Source: Microtetraspora fusca (GTDB lineage: Bacteria; Actinomycetota; Actinomycetes; Streptosporangiales; Streptosporangiaceae). Taken from it: a DNA stretch of 64,000 nucleotides. The notes below the pieces were generated by a model that saw only the letters and a program-made list of their open reading frames with translations, was not told the DNA's origin and did not search any database. Positions 32,871-41,677 of this stretch are shown here, in pieces (the stretch's first letter is position 1; every line of letters starts with the position of its first letter). The stretch is from the NCBI RefSeq assembly GCF_001570365.1, contig NZ_BBYK01000056.1, positions 1-64,000 on the forward strand, written 5' to 3'. Made by a program: the position numbers and the translations under genes.

Positions 32871-33732
32871 CACGGCGCCCGCCACCGTCGGCGCCCCTGC
32901 GGCCGACGCGCCCCGGCCGGAGCCGCGGGCGCGGTCCCGAGGAGCGCTGCGCCTCGGGCTGGCACGCGCGGCGATCGAGCTGAAGATGTTCTTCCGCGAG
33001 CGGGACCAGCTCGTGTTCGTCTTCTCCTTTCCCGTGGTCATGCTGGTGATCCTCGCGTCGATCTTCTCCGTTCAGTACCACGGGACCCAGGTGACGGTCT
33101 CCCAGGTCTACGTGACCGGACTCATCGGCGCCGGCATCATGGCGGTGAGCTTCCAGAACCTCGGCATCACGATCGCGGTCGAACGCGACGAGGGGGCGTT
33201 GCGGCGGCTGACCGGCACGCCCATGCCGGGCGGCGCCTACTTCATCGGCAAGATCCTCAGCGTCCTGGTGATCGCCGCCGTCGAGGTCGCGGTCCTGCTG
33301 GTCGCCGGCGTCCTGTTCTACGACGTCGAGCTGCCCGCGTCGCCCGGGCCGTGGCTGACGTTCGCCTGGGTGTTCACGCTGGGACTGGCCGCGTCGGCGC
33401 TGCTCGGCATCGCCGCGAGCAGCGTGCCGCGTTCCGCCCGCGGCGCCACCGCGCTGATCACCATGCCGTTCGTGGTGCTGCAGTTCATCTCCGGCGTCTT
33501 CATCCCGTTCACCGACCTGCCGGAGTGGCTGCTGCGGCTGTCCGCCGTCTTCCCCCTCAAGTGGCTGTGCCAGGGCATGCGCTCGGTGTTCCTCGGGGAC
33601 AAGGGTGCGGTCCTGGAGGTCACGGGCGGCTACGAGCTGGGCCGGGTGGCGCTCGTCCTGGCCGCCTGGGTCGTCGGGGGCTTCGTCCTGTGCCTGCTGA
33701 CGTTCCGCTGGAAGAGCCGCCGGGACGGTTGA
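32863..33732 (+). CDS. ABC-2 type permease, partner of the upstream ATPase
   Basis: 289 residues, start overlapping the ATPase stop. After a Pro/Ala/Arg-rich cytoplasmic N-terminus there are about six hydrophobic segments, the first near residues 47-66 (VFVFSFPVVMLVILASIF), typical of ABC-2 drug exporters such as DrrB. The motif SGVFIPFTDLPEWLL before the last loop is family-typical. It forms a heterodimeric-type exporter with the ATPase in the cell membrane. It is the last gene of the + strand run that starts with the NRPS. Confidence 0.93.
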   Translation: MSDTAPATVGAPAADAPRPEPRARSRGALRLGLARAAIELKMFFRERDQLVFVFSFPVVMLVILASIFSVQYHGTQVTVSQVYVTGLIGAGIMAVSFQNLGITIAVERDEGALRRLTGTPMPGGAYFIGKILSVLVIAAVEVAVLLVAGVLFYDVELPASPGPWLTFAWVFTLGLAASALLGIAASSVPRSARGATALITMPFVVLQFISGVFIPFTDLPEWLLRLSAVFPLKWLCQGMRSVFLGDKGAVLEVTGGYELGRVALVLAAWVVGGFVLCLLTFRWKSRRDG

Positions 33733-33740
33733 GCCGCCCG

Positions 33741-33779
33741 GCCCGGCCCGGATCGAAACGATCGTGAACCGAGCCGGGC
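33741..33779. terminator. Possible hairpin terminator between convergent genes
   Basis: Outer arms GCCCGGC (33741-33747) and GCCGGGC (33773-33779) enclose an inner GATCG-aaa-CGATC hairpin. It sits just after the permease stop and before the 3' end of the convergent monooxygenase gene. There is no clear U-tract. Confidence 0.4.
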
Positions 33780-33822
33780 AGCGTGTCATTCAGCCCTCAG
33801 CGTGGCGATCCGGTCGTCGTTT

Positions 33823-35394
33823 TCAGGGCGTGCCGAACCAGCCGGAGAGTGCTTCTCGCAGCGCGGGCGCGGCGACGTCGGTGGGCTCATCGATGGTCGC
33901 GGCCCAGGCGATGTGGGCGTCCGGACGGATCAGCAGGGCGTCGGCCGGCCGGTGGTCGGTCTTGGCGGTGTGGACGTCGACGCGATGCCGCCAGTCTCGG
34001 GCGGTCCGGCGGAGGTCCGGGCGGTCGGCGAGGTCGAGGAGGATGGGCCGCGCGGTGTGCATGAGTTCCGCGACGCTGGTCATCCCCTGGTCGGTGTGCA
34101 GCGTGAGGTCGGGGGCGAAGGCGCCGGCCAGCGTGTGGTGGTCGGAGCCGGGCATCGGGTAGCGGATGTCGGCGCCGGCGACAAGCGCTCCCATGCGGCG
34201 CAACGGCTGCTCGTCGGCGAGCAGCTCCTGGAAGACTTCCCGGAGCGCTTCGGCGGCCGCGTCGTGCCCACGCCGCAGTGCCACCTGAGCCCGGGTGTGC
34301 AGCAGGGTGCGGGCGCCGGCGAGGTGGCGTTCGCCGTGGTAGGTGTCCAGCAGACCGGCCGGCGCCCAGCCGTGGATGTCGGCGGCCAGCTTCCAGGCCA
34401 GGTTGACCGCGTCGAGCATGCCGGCATTGAGCGCCACACCGGTGGCGGGGAACAGATGCGCCGCATCACCGGCGAGCAGGATCCGCCCGTCACGGTAGCG
34501 TTCGGCCTGCCGAGCCTTGAAGGTGAAGCGCGACAGCCGAATCGGTTCTCCCACGGGCAGACGCACGCCGAGCACGCGGCGGACGCTGTCCTGGAGTTCG
34601 GACAGAGTCATCGGGATGTCGTCGTCGTATTCGGCGCTCTCGTCCTCGATGGTATAGAGCGAGACGACCTTGGAGCCAGGCGATGAGCCGACTCCGAGGA
34701 GACCGCGGTCCGTCCGGGTGAAACCCGCGCGGATCACGCCGAAGCCGGGGACGTCGAGATCGCCGTTGCCGAGCACGGTCACCGCATCGGGCAGGGTGAC
34801 CTGGGCCAGCCGGTTGACCTCCGGATAGGTGGTGCCGGGGAACGGGATGCCGGCCCGGTCACGGACCGGGCTCCGTGCGCCGTCGCAGCCCACGAGGTAG
34901 CGGGCGACCATCCGGTACGGCCCGTCCGGGCCCCGCACGTCCACGGTCACCGCGGCATCGTCCTGGCTCACCCCGACCACCTCGTGTCCGCGGCGGAGGT
35001 CGACACCGAGTTCGCCGGCACGTTCGTCGAGCAGCCGCTCAAGCAGTTGTTGCGGGAGCGGCAGGGCGTGCAGCGGGGGATCCGCCAACTGGGTGAAGTC
35101 CAGGTGCACACCGCCGAACGGGAACCGGGGAGCCGGGACAGGGCTGGTGCAGGCTGCTTCGAATCGTTCGAGCACGCCTCGGTAGCGCAGCAGCTCCAGG
35201 ATCTGCCCGCCGAGGCCACCGGCCTTCGGGGTGTCTCGGCGCTGCGGCTGCCGCTCAAGTACCAGCGGTCGCACACCGGCCAAAAGCAGTTCGGCGGCCA
35301 GCATGAGACCGGTCGGGCCGGCACCCACAATGATCACGTCGGCGTGATGCCGACCCGGCGGCGGCGTGGCCGGGGTGGGATCGTGATGCTTCAT
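33823..35394 (-). CDS. FAD-dependent class A monooxygenase (rifampicin-/polyketide-hydroxylase type)
   Basis: 523 residues from the ATG at 35394; the open frame extends 14 codons further, but ggaaggg lies about 10 bases before this ATG and the Rossmann motif follows soon after. Motifs: VIIVGAGPTGLMLAAEL (dinucleotide fold), YLVGCDGARSPVR (DG motif), and GRILLAGDAAHLFP (GD motif, FAD ribityl). The C-terminal thioredoxin-like tail of this hydroxylase group is present. Relatives hydroxylate aromatic polyketides or inactivate rifampicin or tetracyclines; the substrate cannot be read here. It is the last gene of a minus-strand trio behind a divergent TetR gene, which favours a resistance role. Confidence 0.9.
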   Translation of the reverse strand: MKHHDPTPATPPPGRHHADVIIVGAGPTGLMLAAELLLAGVRPLVLERQPQRRDTPKAGGLGGQILELLRYRGVLERFEAACTSPVPAPRFPFGGVHLDFTQLADPPLHALPLPQQLLERLLDERAGELGVDLRRGHEVVGVSQDDAAVTVDVRGPDGPYRMVARYLVGCDGARSPVRDRAGIPFPGTTYPEVNRLAQVTLPDAVTVLGNGDLDVPGFGVIRAGFTRTDRGLLGVGSSPGSKVVSLYTIEDESAEYDDDIPMTLSELQDSVRRVLGVRLPVGEPIRLSRFTFKARQAERYRDGRILLAGDAAHLFPATGVALNAGMLDAVNLAWKLAADIHGWAPAGLLDTYHGERHLAGARTLLHTRAQVALRRGHDAAAEALREVFQELLADEQPLRRMGALVAGADIRYPMPGSDHHTLAGAFAPDLTLHTDQGMTSVAELMHTARPILLDLADRPDLRRTARDWRHRVDVHTAKTDHRPADALLIRPDAHIAWAATIDEPTDVAAPALREALSGWFGTP

Positions 35395-35500
35395 ATCGAT
35401 GATGCCCTTCCAATCGTGTCGTTCGGTTCCAGGCACCCACCCTGCCTCAATGGCGGGTGCGGGTGGACCTCACCCTGACGGCATGGAGGAACCGGCTCCC

Positions 35501-36796
35501 TCAACTTTTGACGTCGTCGGCCACGGTGGAGGTCGGGGTGGTGAGGATGCCGTCGAACGCGTCGAGGACGGGGGTGTGCACGTAGGCGCTTTGAATCCGG
35601 ATGCGGTCGGGGCCAAGGGCGAGACCGGCGTCACCGGGGACCTCTCGGCGTGCCCGGCGAAGGTCGGCGATGCCGAGCCCCAGGCCGGCATCGGCGAAGG
35701 CGGCTTCGACGCTTCCCGGCTCGGGTGCCTCCAACGCGGTGTCGTCGATGGCGAAGCCGAAGCGCGCGCTCTCGTCGGGGCGCATGTCGGCTGTGTGTCC
35801 GGTGGGACTCGTCAGGGCGAGGGCGAAGTACTCATCGCCGAGAACGCGGTGCAGGTGCTGTCCCATCGGCAGGCCCGTGAGGTGACCGTTGAAGGAGATC
35901 GGAACCTTCTGGATGTGGGCGTTGTGGGCCGCCAGCACGACCCGGGTCCCAGGTTCAAGGCGCTCCAGATGCCACAGGACCGACTCGGCCATGTAGACGT
36001 CGCGGGCCGAGGTGTCGGCGGTCAGCCCGTTTCCGGCGTAGAGGCCGGCCATGGCGCGGAAGCCGTAGTCGGCGTGGCACGCGGCTTCGAGGCGACGCAG
36101 GGCGATGTCATAGCTGCGCTGGTCGCCGCGGGAAAGGTACAGCGCTTCGACGGCGCGGAACCGGATGAGCAGGCGCATCAGGACAGCGCTGAGGGCGTCC
36201 TGTTCGGCGGTGGCCAGGCGTGTCCAGGCCGGTGCGGCCGAGGCCGCGGAGGCGCCGGCGAACGATTCGGCGATCCGCATCGCCGTCTGGATGACCGGTA
36301 GGGCTTCGGGATCGATCTCGCGGAGGTAGTCGGCGACCGGCGCCAGGGCGGGAACCAAGGATCCACCGGCCGCCGGGATGTCGATCCCGGCGAAACGCAC
36401 CGGCTTGGAGGCTGTGGCATTGTGCCGGCGCATCCAGCGCAGCGGCTCATCGACTCCCACGGGGATCGCCTCGGCGAGATGGGCCGACAGATCATCATCC
36501 GTTCCCTCCCCCTGGGCCCAGGCGTCAAGGGGGAAGCCTTCGCTCAAGCCGTATTCGAAGGCCAGGACGGTGAAACCGCAGCGCTCGACCAGGAACCGCA
36601 GGATGCGCCGGCGCATGAGTGAGAACTCGGTGATGAAGTGGGAGTTCTCACCGAGCGCGACGACGCGCGCGTCGCCGATGATGTCGCGTAGCGGCTCCAG
36701 GTCATCGAGCGGCGCCTCGGGGTCGAGGTGGGTGAGCGGGACGGCATGGCCGCGAAGCCAGCGGGCGAACGGGTTGTGGTGGGACGAAGCAGGCAT
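35501..36796 (-). CDS. Erythromycin esterase family protein
   Basis: 431 residues from the ATG at 36796; the upstream extension of 64 codons is low-complexity and lacks homology. Family landmarks: VALGENSHFITEF (catalytic GExxH region), LAFEYG, RFAGIDIP, and AAHNAHIQK. In EreA/EreB the His and Glu of these motifs hydrolyse the macrolactone ring; many genome-encoded relatives have other, unknown substrates. It lies 55 bases after the acetyltransferase gene and 106 before the monooxygenase gene on the same strand. With these neighbours and a divergent TetR it reads as part of an inducible inactivation operon. Confidence 0.85.
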   Translation of the reverse strand: MPASSHHNPFARWLRGHAVPLTHLDPEAPLDDLEPLRDIIGDARVVALGENSHFITEFSLMRRRILRFLVERCGFTVLAFEYGLSEGFPLDAWAQGEGTDDDLSAHLAEAIPVGVDEPLRWMRRHNATASKPVRFAGIDIPAAGGSLVPALAPVADYLREIDPEALPVIQTAMRIAESFAGASAASAAPAWTRLATAEQDALSAVLMRLLIRFRAVEALYLSRGDQRSYDIALRRLEAACHADYGFRAMAGLYAGNGLTADTSARDVYMAESVLWHLERLEPGTRVVLAAHNAHIQKVPISFNGHLTGLPMGQHLHRVLGDEYFALALTSPTGHTADMRPDESARFGFAIDDTALEAPEPGSVEAAFADAGLGLGIADLRRARREVPGDAGLALGPDRIRIQSAYVHTPVLDAFDGILTTPTSTVADDVKS

Positions 36797-36851
36797 GCTG
36801 ATGGCTCGATTCCGAAGTGCTGGAACTGTGGGGTGCTGGAACGCGAGTCGA

Positions 36852-37505
36852 TCACCGGCTCCGGAGCTCGGGCGCCGCCTTCTCCAGGTCGTCGATGCTC
36901 CCGGACATGATCGTGCGGATGTGCTCGGTGATGTGCTGGAGCGGCCAGTCCCACCAGGCCAGAGCGAGGAGGCGGTCGATGTCCGCATCGCTGTAGCGGC
37001 GGCGGATGAGCCTGGCCGGGTTGCCCCCGACGATGCCGTAGTCGGGGACGTCGTCGACGACGACGGAACCGGAGGCGATGATCGCTCCGTGGCCGATGCG
37101 GACGCCGGGCATCACCATGGACCGGTAGCCGATCCAGACGTCGTTGCCCACCACGGTGTCACCCCGTCCGGGCAGGCCGGTGATGAGGTCGAAGTGCTCG
37201 GCCCAGGAACCGCCCATGATCGGGAAAGGGAACGTCGAGGGGCCGTCCATGCGGTGGTTGGCGCCGTTCATGATGAACCGCACGCCCTCGCCCAACGCGC
37301 AGAACTTCCCGATGACCAGCTTTTCCGGCCCGTAGTGGTAGAGCACGTTGCGGGTCTCGAAGGCGGTCGGATCATCCGGATCGTCGTAGTAGGAGAACTC
37401 CCCGACCTCGATCAGCGGCGAGGTGACCAGCGGCTTCAGCAGCACCACCCGCGGCTCCTCGGGCATGGGATGCACCACGGTCGGGTCGGCGGGAACAGGT
37501 GACAT
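36852..37505 (-). CDS. Type B acetyltransferase (CatB/Vat-like, left-handed beta-helix)
   Basis: 217 residues from the ATG at 37505, with an AGGAAGG ribosome site about 10 bases upstream; an adjacent GTG at 37508 is possible. The hexapeptide-repeat core is visible (VVGNDVWIGYRSMVMPGVRIGHGAIIASGSVV). The segment GKFCALGEGVRFIMNGANHRMDG with the conserved His, and the C-terminal GNPARLIRRR and LLALAWWDWP, are hallmarks of the xenobiotic acetyltransferases that act on chloramphenicol or streptogramin A. It is the first gene of the minus-strand trio, facing the TetR gene. Confidence 0.9.
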   Translation of the reverse strand: MSPVPADPTVVHPMPEEPRVVLLKPLVTSPLIEVGEFSYYDDPDDPTAFETRNVLYHYGPEKLVIGKFCALGEGVRFIMNGANHRMDGPSTFPFPIMGGSWAEHFDLITGLPGRGDTVVGNDVWIGYRSMVMPGVRIGHGAIIASGSVVVDDVPDYGIVGGNPARLIRRRYSDADIDRLLALAWWDWPLQHITEHIRTIMSGSIDDLEKAAPELRSR

Positions 37506-37681
37506 CACGAATCGTTTCCTTCCTGGAGCTGTCTGCGAGCCTGAGAGACGTCAGGCCTTGGCACGGGAAGCCGGAGTCGCGTGCGCGGCAGGATGAGCGG
37601 CCTGCCAGGGCCGACACAGCAGGGCGACCGTCAAAGGCCGCATGACCGGGCGAATGCCCGGAAGAACATCGATAGCTCCAC

Positions 37682-37703
37682 TAGTGCGACAACTGATGCA
37701 TTA
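37682..37703. promoter_or_regulatory. Operator-like inverted repeat and possible TetR-gene promoter
   Basis: Half-sites TAGTGC (37682-37687) and GCATTA (37698-37703) form an imperfect inverted repeat separated by 10 bases, about 10 bases before the TetR start. TAAGAT at 37702-37707 could be a -10 box, which would put the transcript start at or next to the ATG (leaderless). This is a likely autoregulatory site in the 208-base gap that also carries the promoter of the resistance-type operon. Confidence 0.45.
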
Positions 37704-37713
37704 AGATACTGAC

Positions 37714-38400
37714 ATGACGCCGTCCCACCGGCAAACCGGATTACCCGCGATGACTCCCTCAGCACCACGACCGGAGGACGACCGGCCCGCGCCACCGACC
37801 CGGCGCCGGCCCGGTGGCCGTACCGCCCGTATTCGTACGCAGGTACTCGACGCGGTCCTCGCAGAGCTTGGAGAGCACGGTTATGACGGGCTCACCATGG
37901 ACGCCGTCGCCGCGCGCGCGGGCGTGAACCGCGCAACGGTGTACCGGCGTTGGGGAGACGTCGGCGGCTTGCTCGCCGACGTCCTCGACGCGGCGGGCGA
38001 GGACGACTGGCAACCGCCGGACACCGGCTCGCTGGTCGGCGACCTGGCAGCGCTGAACCATGAGATCCAGGCAGCCCTGACTGCGCAGCCGCCGGTCGTC
38101 ACAGCCCTGATCGCCGCCTCGTTCCGCTCCGAGAGAGCCGACCGCGCCCAACAGCGGCTTTGGGAGGACCGCTACGCCCGGTGCGAGATCATCGTCAGCA
38201 GGGCGGTCCGGCGCGGCGAACTCCCGTCGCCCACCGACGCTCGGCCACTGCTCATCGCCTCCACCGCGCCGCTGTACCACCAGCTGCTGCTCCTCCGCAC
38301 ACCACCCGACCCCCACCTGCCCGAGCACGCGGCCAGAACCGCCGCCCTCGCCGCGTCCGCCGGCGCCTTCGCCGAACCCCCGTCTGTTGGCGACACCTGA
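37714..38400 (+). CDS. TetR-family regulator, divergent to the resistance-type operon
   Basis: 228 residues from the ATG at 37714 (an alternative ATG at 37750 would remove 12). The helix-turn-helix is clear (LTMDAVAARAGVNRATVYRRW, about residues 61-81), followed by a ligand-binding half of the TetR_C type (RAVRRGELPSPTDARPLLIASTAP). It sits back to back with the Cat/Vat-like, Ere-like and monooxygenase genes. Such regulators usually repress the divergent operon until a ligand binds. No other target is evident. Confidence 0.9.
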   Translation: MTPSHRQTGLPAMTPSAPRPEDDRPAPPTRRRPGGRTARIRTQVLDAVLAELGEHGYDGLTMDAVAARAGVNRATVYRRWGDVGGLLADVLDAAGEDDWQPPDTGSLVGDLAALNHEIQAALTAQPPVVTALIAASFRSERADRAQQRLWEDRYARCEIIVSRAVRRGELPSPTDARPLLIASTAPLYHQLLLLRTPPDPHLPEHAARTAALAASAGAFAEPPSVGDT

Positions 38401-38505
38401 CGGGGCCCCGTCGTCTCGCCTCCCGTCTCGACATCGACCGCGCGTTCAGCGGGACCACTCGTGCCAACCGGGTCGGCCTTGACCAGGCCCTCTCCCGACG
38501 TGAAA

Positions 38506-38540
38506 AGGCCCGCCCGCCGCGTTCTGCGGCGGGCGGGCCT
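38506..38540. terminator. Strong hairpin terminator between convergent genes
   Basis: A perfect 15-bp stem (AGGCCCGCCCGCCGC / GCGGCGGGCGGGCCT) with a 5-base loop (gttct). On the minus strand it is followed by TTTTCA, an intrinsic-terminator tail for the peptidase gene that ends at 38575. It also lies 105 bases after the TetR stop. Confidence 0.8.
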
Positions 38541-38574
38541 GTGCTCGGCGGTCACTCGCGTGTCGCGGTCCCGG

Positions 38575-40527
38575 TCAGCCGTTCGCCGCGGTGAGCGCGG
38601 CCGCCCCGCCGACGAGCGGCAGCGTGACCGTGCTCTTCGTCGTGTCCAGGTACAGGGTCGTGCCGGGAGCGGGCCGGACCGTGTACTCGTAGTCGCTCGA
38701 CAGCAGCACGACGCCGATGCGGTGTCCCGCGGCGAAGACGTAGTCGTGCGGCTGCAGGTCGACGTCGATGCGGTACGGGGTGCCCGGCTTGACCGGCTCG
38801 GTCCGCGAGATCGACTTGCGGTTCTGCGGGTCCGTCCAGCCCCGGGTGATGATCTTCGCCTTGCCGTTCTGGTCGTAGTCGACGAGCAGCGCCGTGACGT
38901 TCGCGGCCGGCCGGCCGAAGGACATCCGCAGCGACACCTGCGGCGTGCCGCTGAGGCGGACCGCGCCCGTCAGCGCCCCCGTCTTGTACGCCAGGCGGTT
39001 GGGCGAGGTCGCGGCGTCGGCGAGCGTCTGGGCCCGCTTCGTGGCGTCGTCGACGATCGTCTCGGTCACCGGCTTGCCCTGGCGGGTCCGGTCGAGGGTG
39101 AGCTCACCGGCGGCCCCGCCGTCGCCCGGCGCCAGGTTGAGCTCGGTGTCCGCGGCGGCGGGCTCGGGCCACTCCGGGTAGTTCACCAGCGTCCTGTCCT
39201 CCCGCTGGATCAGCGCCCGCGGGTCGTTCTCCACGCCGTTCTCGTAGCCCCAGAGGTAGCGGGTGAACCAGCGGTTGAGCACGTCGACGCTGGGAGAGCC
39301 GCCGTGGCCGCCCTGGTGCAGGTAGATCTTGTGCGGCACCCCGCGCGCCTTGAGCGCCTCGTACCACTGCGCGGCGTGCTTGGTCTTGACGTTCCAGTCG
39401 TTGAGCCCGTGCGCGACCAGCACCGCGGCGTGGACTTTGCCCACGTCGTTCATGTAGTTGCGCTCGTCCCAGAAGGCGTTGTAGTCGCCGGTGACCCGGT
39501 CCTGCGCCTTCGCGAGATCCTCGATGACGTTCCGGCAGATCTGCTTGTCCGCGCGGGTGTAGACGTACTCCGCGAGCACGTCGGTGTCCTCGCCCTGGTA
39601 GCCGCCCGGGGCGACGACGGCGCCGTTCGCGCGGTAGTAGTCGTACCAGTTGGAGATCGCCGAGATCGGCACGATCGCCTCCAGGCCCTCGACGCCGGTG
39701 CTCGCGACCGCGTTGGGCAGGGTGCCGTTGTACGACGTGCCGATCATGCCGACCTTGCCGGTCGTCCACGTCGCGTGGACCTCCCGGCCCGCGGCGTCGT
39801 AGGCCTTGGCGCGGCCGTTCAGCCAGTCGACGACGGACTTCGCGCCGATCGTCTCGTTGCGCCCGCCGGTGGTCGGGCAGCCGTCGGACTTGCCGCTGCC
39901 CAGCGACTCGGCGTGGACCACCGCGAAGCCGCGAGGAAGCCAGTTGGCCTCGTGGCTGGTGCTGATGGCGGGCTGCGGGCCGGTGCCCGCCGGGCCGGCG
40001 TCGGCGGCGGCCGCCTCGTCCACGCCGGCGGCGGCGGCCAGCCGCTCGTCGGCCGCCGGATCCTTCACCGGACCGCCGCGGTTCAACCAGCCCTTGCCCG
40101 GCCGGAGCGCCTCGTGGAGCTCGTGGTCGACATTGTGGTTGGCGACCGCGTTGCCTCCGGCGTAGTAGGGGCTGGCCTCGTACACGACGGGAGACTTCAG
40201 GCCGGCCGTCTCGGTCTCCTTGAGCCGGGTCACCTCGGCGTGCACCCGGTCGTTGCGGCCGTCGCCGTCACTGTCGATCGGGGTCTCGATCCACACTTCC
40301 TCGCGGATCCAGTCGTTGCGGTTGGACGAGAACACCGGCTGGGCCATGCCGTCCTGGAAGACCGGTCCGGCGGGGGCGGCCGCCCCGGCCGCGGCCGGGG
40401 TCGCGGCGACCGCGGCGAGGGTCATGGCGGCGGCGAGGCCCAGCGCGGCGGCGCCGCGACGCGCTGATCTCCGAGTACGGAACGCGGTCGGAGCCACAGG
40501 GCCCGTCATCCGGTGCGGCAGAGACAT
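38575..40527 (-). CDS. Secreted Xaa-Pro dipeptidyl-peptidase (S15 family)
   Basis: 650 residues from the ATG at 40527, with aggggaagg 7 bases upstream. An Arg-rich N-region and a long Ala/Leu hydrophobic core (about residues 24-50) form a signal peptide; cleavage is likely around AAAGA-AAP. The S15 catalytic set is visible: GKVGMIGTSYNG (nucleophile Ser), LVAHGLNDWNV (Asp) and LHQGGHGGS (His), followed by the C-terminal jelly-roll domain with WTDPQNR. Such enzymes remove Xaa-Pro dipeptides from extracellular peptides. The gene is monocistronic. No link to the NRPS is shown, though peptide processing cannot be excluded. Confidence 0.93.
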   Translation of the reverse strand: MSLPHRMTGPVAPTAFRTRRSARRGAAALGLAAAMTLAAVAATPAAAGAAAPAGPVFQDGMAQPVFSSNRNDWIREEVWIETPIDSDGDGRNDRVHAEVTRLKETETAGLKSPVVYEASPYYAGGNAVANHNVDHELHEALRPGKGWLNRGGPVKDPAADERLAAAAGVDEAAAADAGPAGTGPQPAISTSHEANWLPRGFAVVHAESLGSGKSDGCPTTGGRNETIGAKSVVDWLNGRAKAYDAAGREVHATWTTGKVGMIGTSYNGTLPNAVASTGVEGLEAIVPISAISNWYDYYRANGAVVAPGGYQGEDTDVLAEYVYTRADKQICRNVIEDLAKAQDRVTGDYNAFWDERNYMNDVGKVHAAVLVAHGLNDWNVKTKHAAQWYEALKARGVPHKIYLHQGGHGGSPSVDVLNRWFTRYLWGYENGVENDPRALIQREDRTLVNYPEWPEPAAADTELNLAPGDGGAAGELTLDRTRQGKPVTETIVDDATKRAQTLADAATSPNRLAYKTGALTGAVRLSGTPQVSLRMSFGRPAANVTALLVDYDQNGKAKIITRGWTDPQNRKSISRTEPVKPGTPYRIDVDLQPHDYVFAAGHRIGVVLLSSDYEYTVRPAPGTTLYLDTTKSTVTLPLVGGAAALTAANG

Positions 40528-40723
40528 CGGCAAACCTTCCCCTAACGATCAGGGCGGGAGGGGCCGAAAAGCCGGCCCCATCGGGGGGTCAAGGGACCGT
40601 AAATCCAGCCCCAAGAAGGCCCGATGGTAGGGACAGGCGGTGCGGAATGTCTTCGGACGTCCGCTCTGTGTCGATCGAGGCGTTTCCGACAAATGTCGGG
40701 TAGCGGTGGCCCCGAACGCCGTG

Positions 40724-41677
40724 CTATCCGGCGGGCGGGGTGGCGCCGTGCCGGGCCATCCAGGCGGCGTAGTGGGGGCGGTCGGCGATGGCCTCGCGGT
40801 GCGCCTGCGCGGCGAACTCGGCCAGCTCCTCGGCTCGGGCGGCGAGCGGCCCGTCCCGCCGCCAGGCCACCAGGTGCCTGAGCCACAGCGGGGTGCCGGC
40901 GAGCGGGCGCACGACGATCCCGGGACCGTCCTGCACCGTGGCCTGGCAGGGGGAGATCGCGTGACCTCCGGCGACGAGCTGCCGGATCATCGCCTGCTCG
41001 GTCATGCTGTGCGGGACGCGGGGGGTGAAGCCCACCTGGCGGCAGGCGGAGTAGACGCACTCCGGCCAGCCGACGCCGTCCGGCGGCGAGATCACCCAGT
41101 CGTCCCCGGCGAGGTCGGCGAGATCGACCTCCTCCCGTCCGGCCAGCGGGTGGTCGCTGCTCATCAGCACGAAGACCGGCTCGGTGGCGATCAGGCGCAT
41201 GCCGACCGAAGGTGGCGCGGGCAGCTCGTTGCCCGGATAGTCGACGAGGGTCGCCGCGTCCAGGCGCCGGGAGGCCAGCAGGTCGAGCAGCAGCCGGGGC
41301 GAATACTCCGTGTGCAGGGTGACCGACAGGTCGGGCACGCTGAAGAGCCGGGTGACCAGGCCGGACAGCACGGGCGTCACGTACCCGCCGATCCGCGCCA
41401 CGTCGGTCCGGCCGTCGTACGCGCCGGCGCCGGAGACCAGCTCGTCCACGGCCAGCAGGATGGACCGGGCGCGGGCGAGCACGAACTGGCCGAAGGGCGT
41501 CGGGGTGACGCCGAGCCGGCTCCGCCGGAAGATCTGGCCGCTCAGGGCGCCCTCCACGCGTTGCAACTGCGCGGTGAGCGCGGGCTGCGAGACACCCACG
41601 GCGTTGGCCGCCCGGCTCAGGCTCCCGGCGTCCGCGATGGCGCAGATGACGCGAAGGTGGCGAAGCTCCACCTGCAC
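40724..41677 (-). CDS. LysR-family transcriptional regulator
   Basis: 317 residues. The start is GTG at 41677, preceded by a near-perfect Shine-Dalgarno (aaaggagg, 7 bases away). The winged helix-turn-helix lies at residues 5-62 (LRVICAIADAGSLSRAANAV, VSQPALTAQLQRVE); a periplasmic-binding-like effector domain follows. An AT-rich stretch just upstream (41700-41745), rare in this DNA, should hold its promoter and autoregulatory site. The target is not evident; the peptidase genes on either side are candidates only by position. Confidence 0.92.
   Translation of the reverse strand: MQVELRHLRVICAIADAGSLSRAANAVGVSQPALTAQLQRVEGALSGQIFRRSRLGVTPTPFGQFVLARARSILLAVDELVSGAGAYDGRTDVARIGGYVTPVLSGLVTRLFSVPDLSVTLHTEYSPRLLLDLLASRRLDAATLVDYPGNELPAPPSVGMRLIATEPVFVLMSSDHPLAGREEVDLADLAGDDWVISPPDGVGWPECVYSACRQVGFTPRVPHSMTEQAMIRQLVAGGHAISPCQATVQDGPGIVVRPLAGTPLWLRHLVAWRRDGPLAARAEELAEFAAQAHREAIADRPHYAAWMARHGATPPAG

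Noticed and set aside
38461-40467. Long plus-strand frame opposite the Xaa-Pro peptidase gene
   Set aside because: It is a shadow: the minus strand encodes the S15 catalytic motifs and signal peptide, and a terminator lies after that gene.
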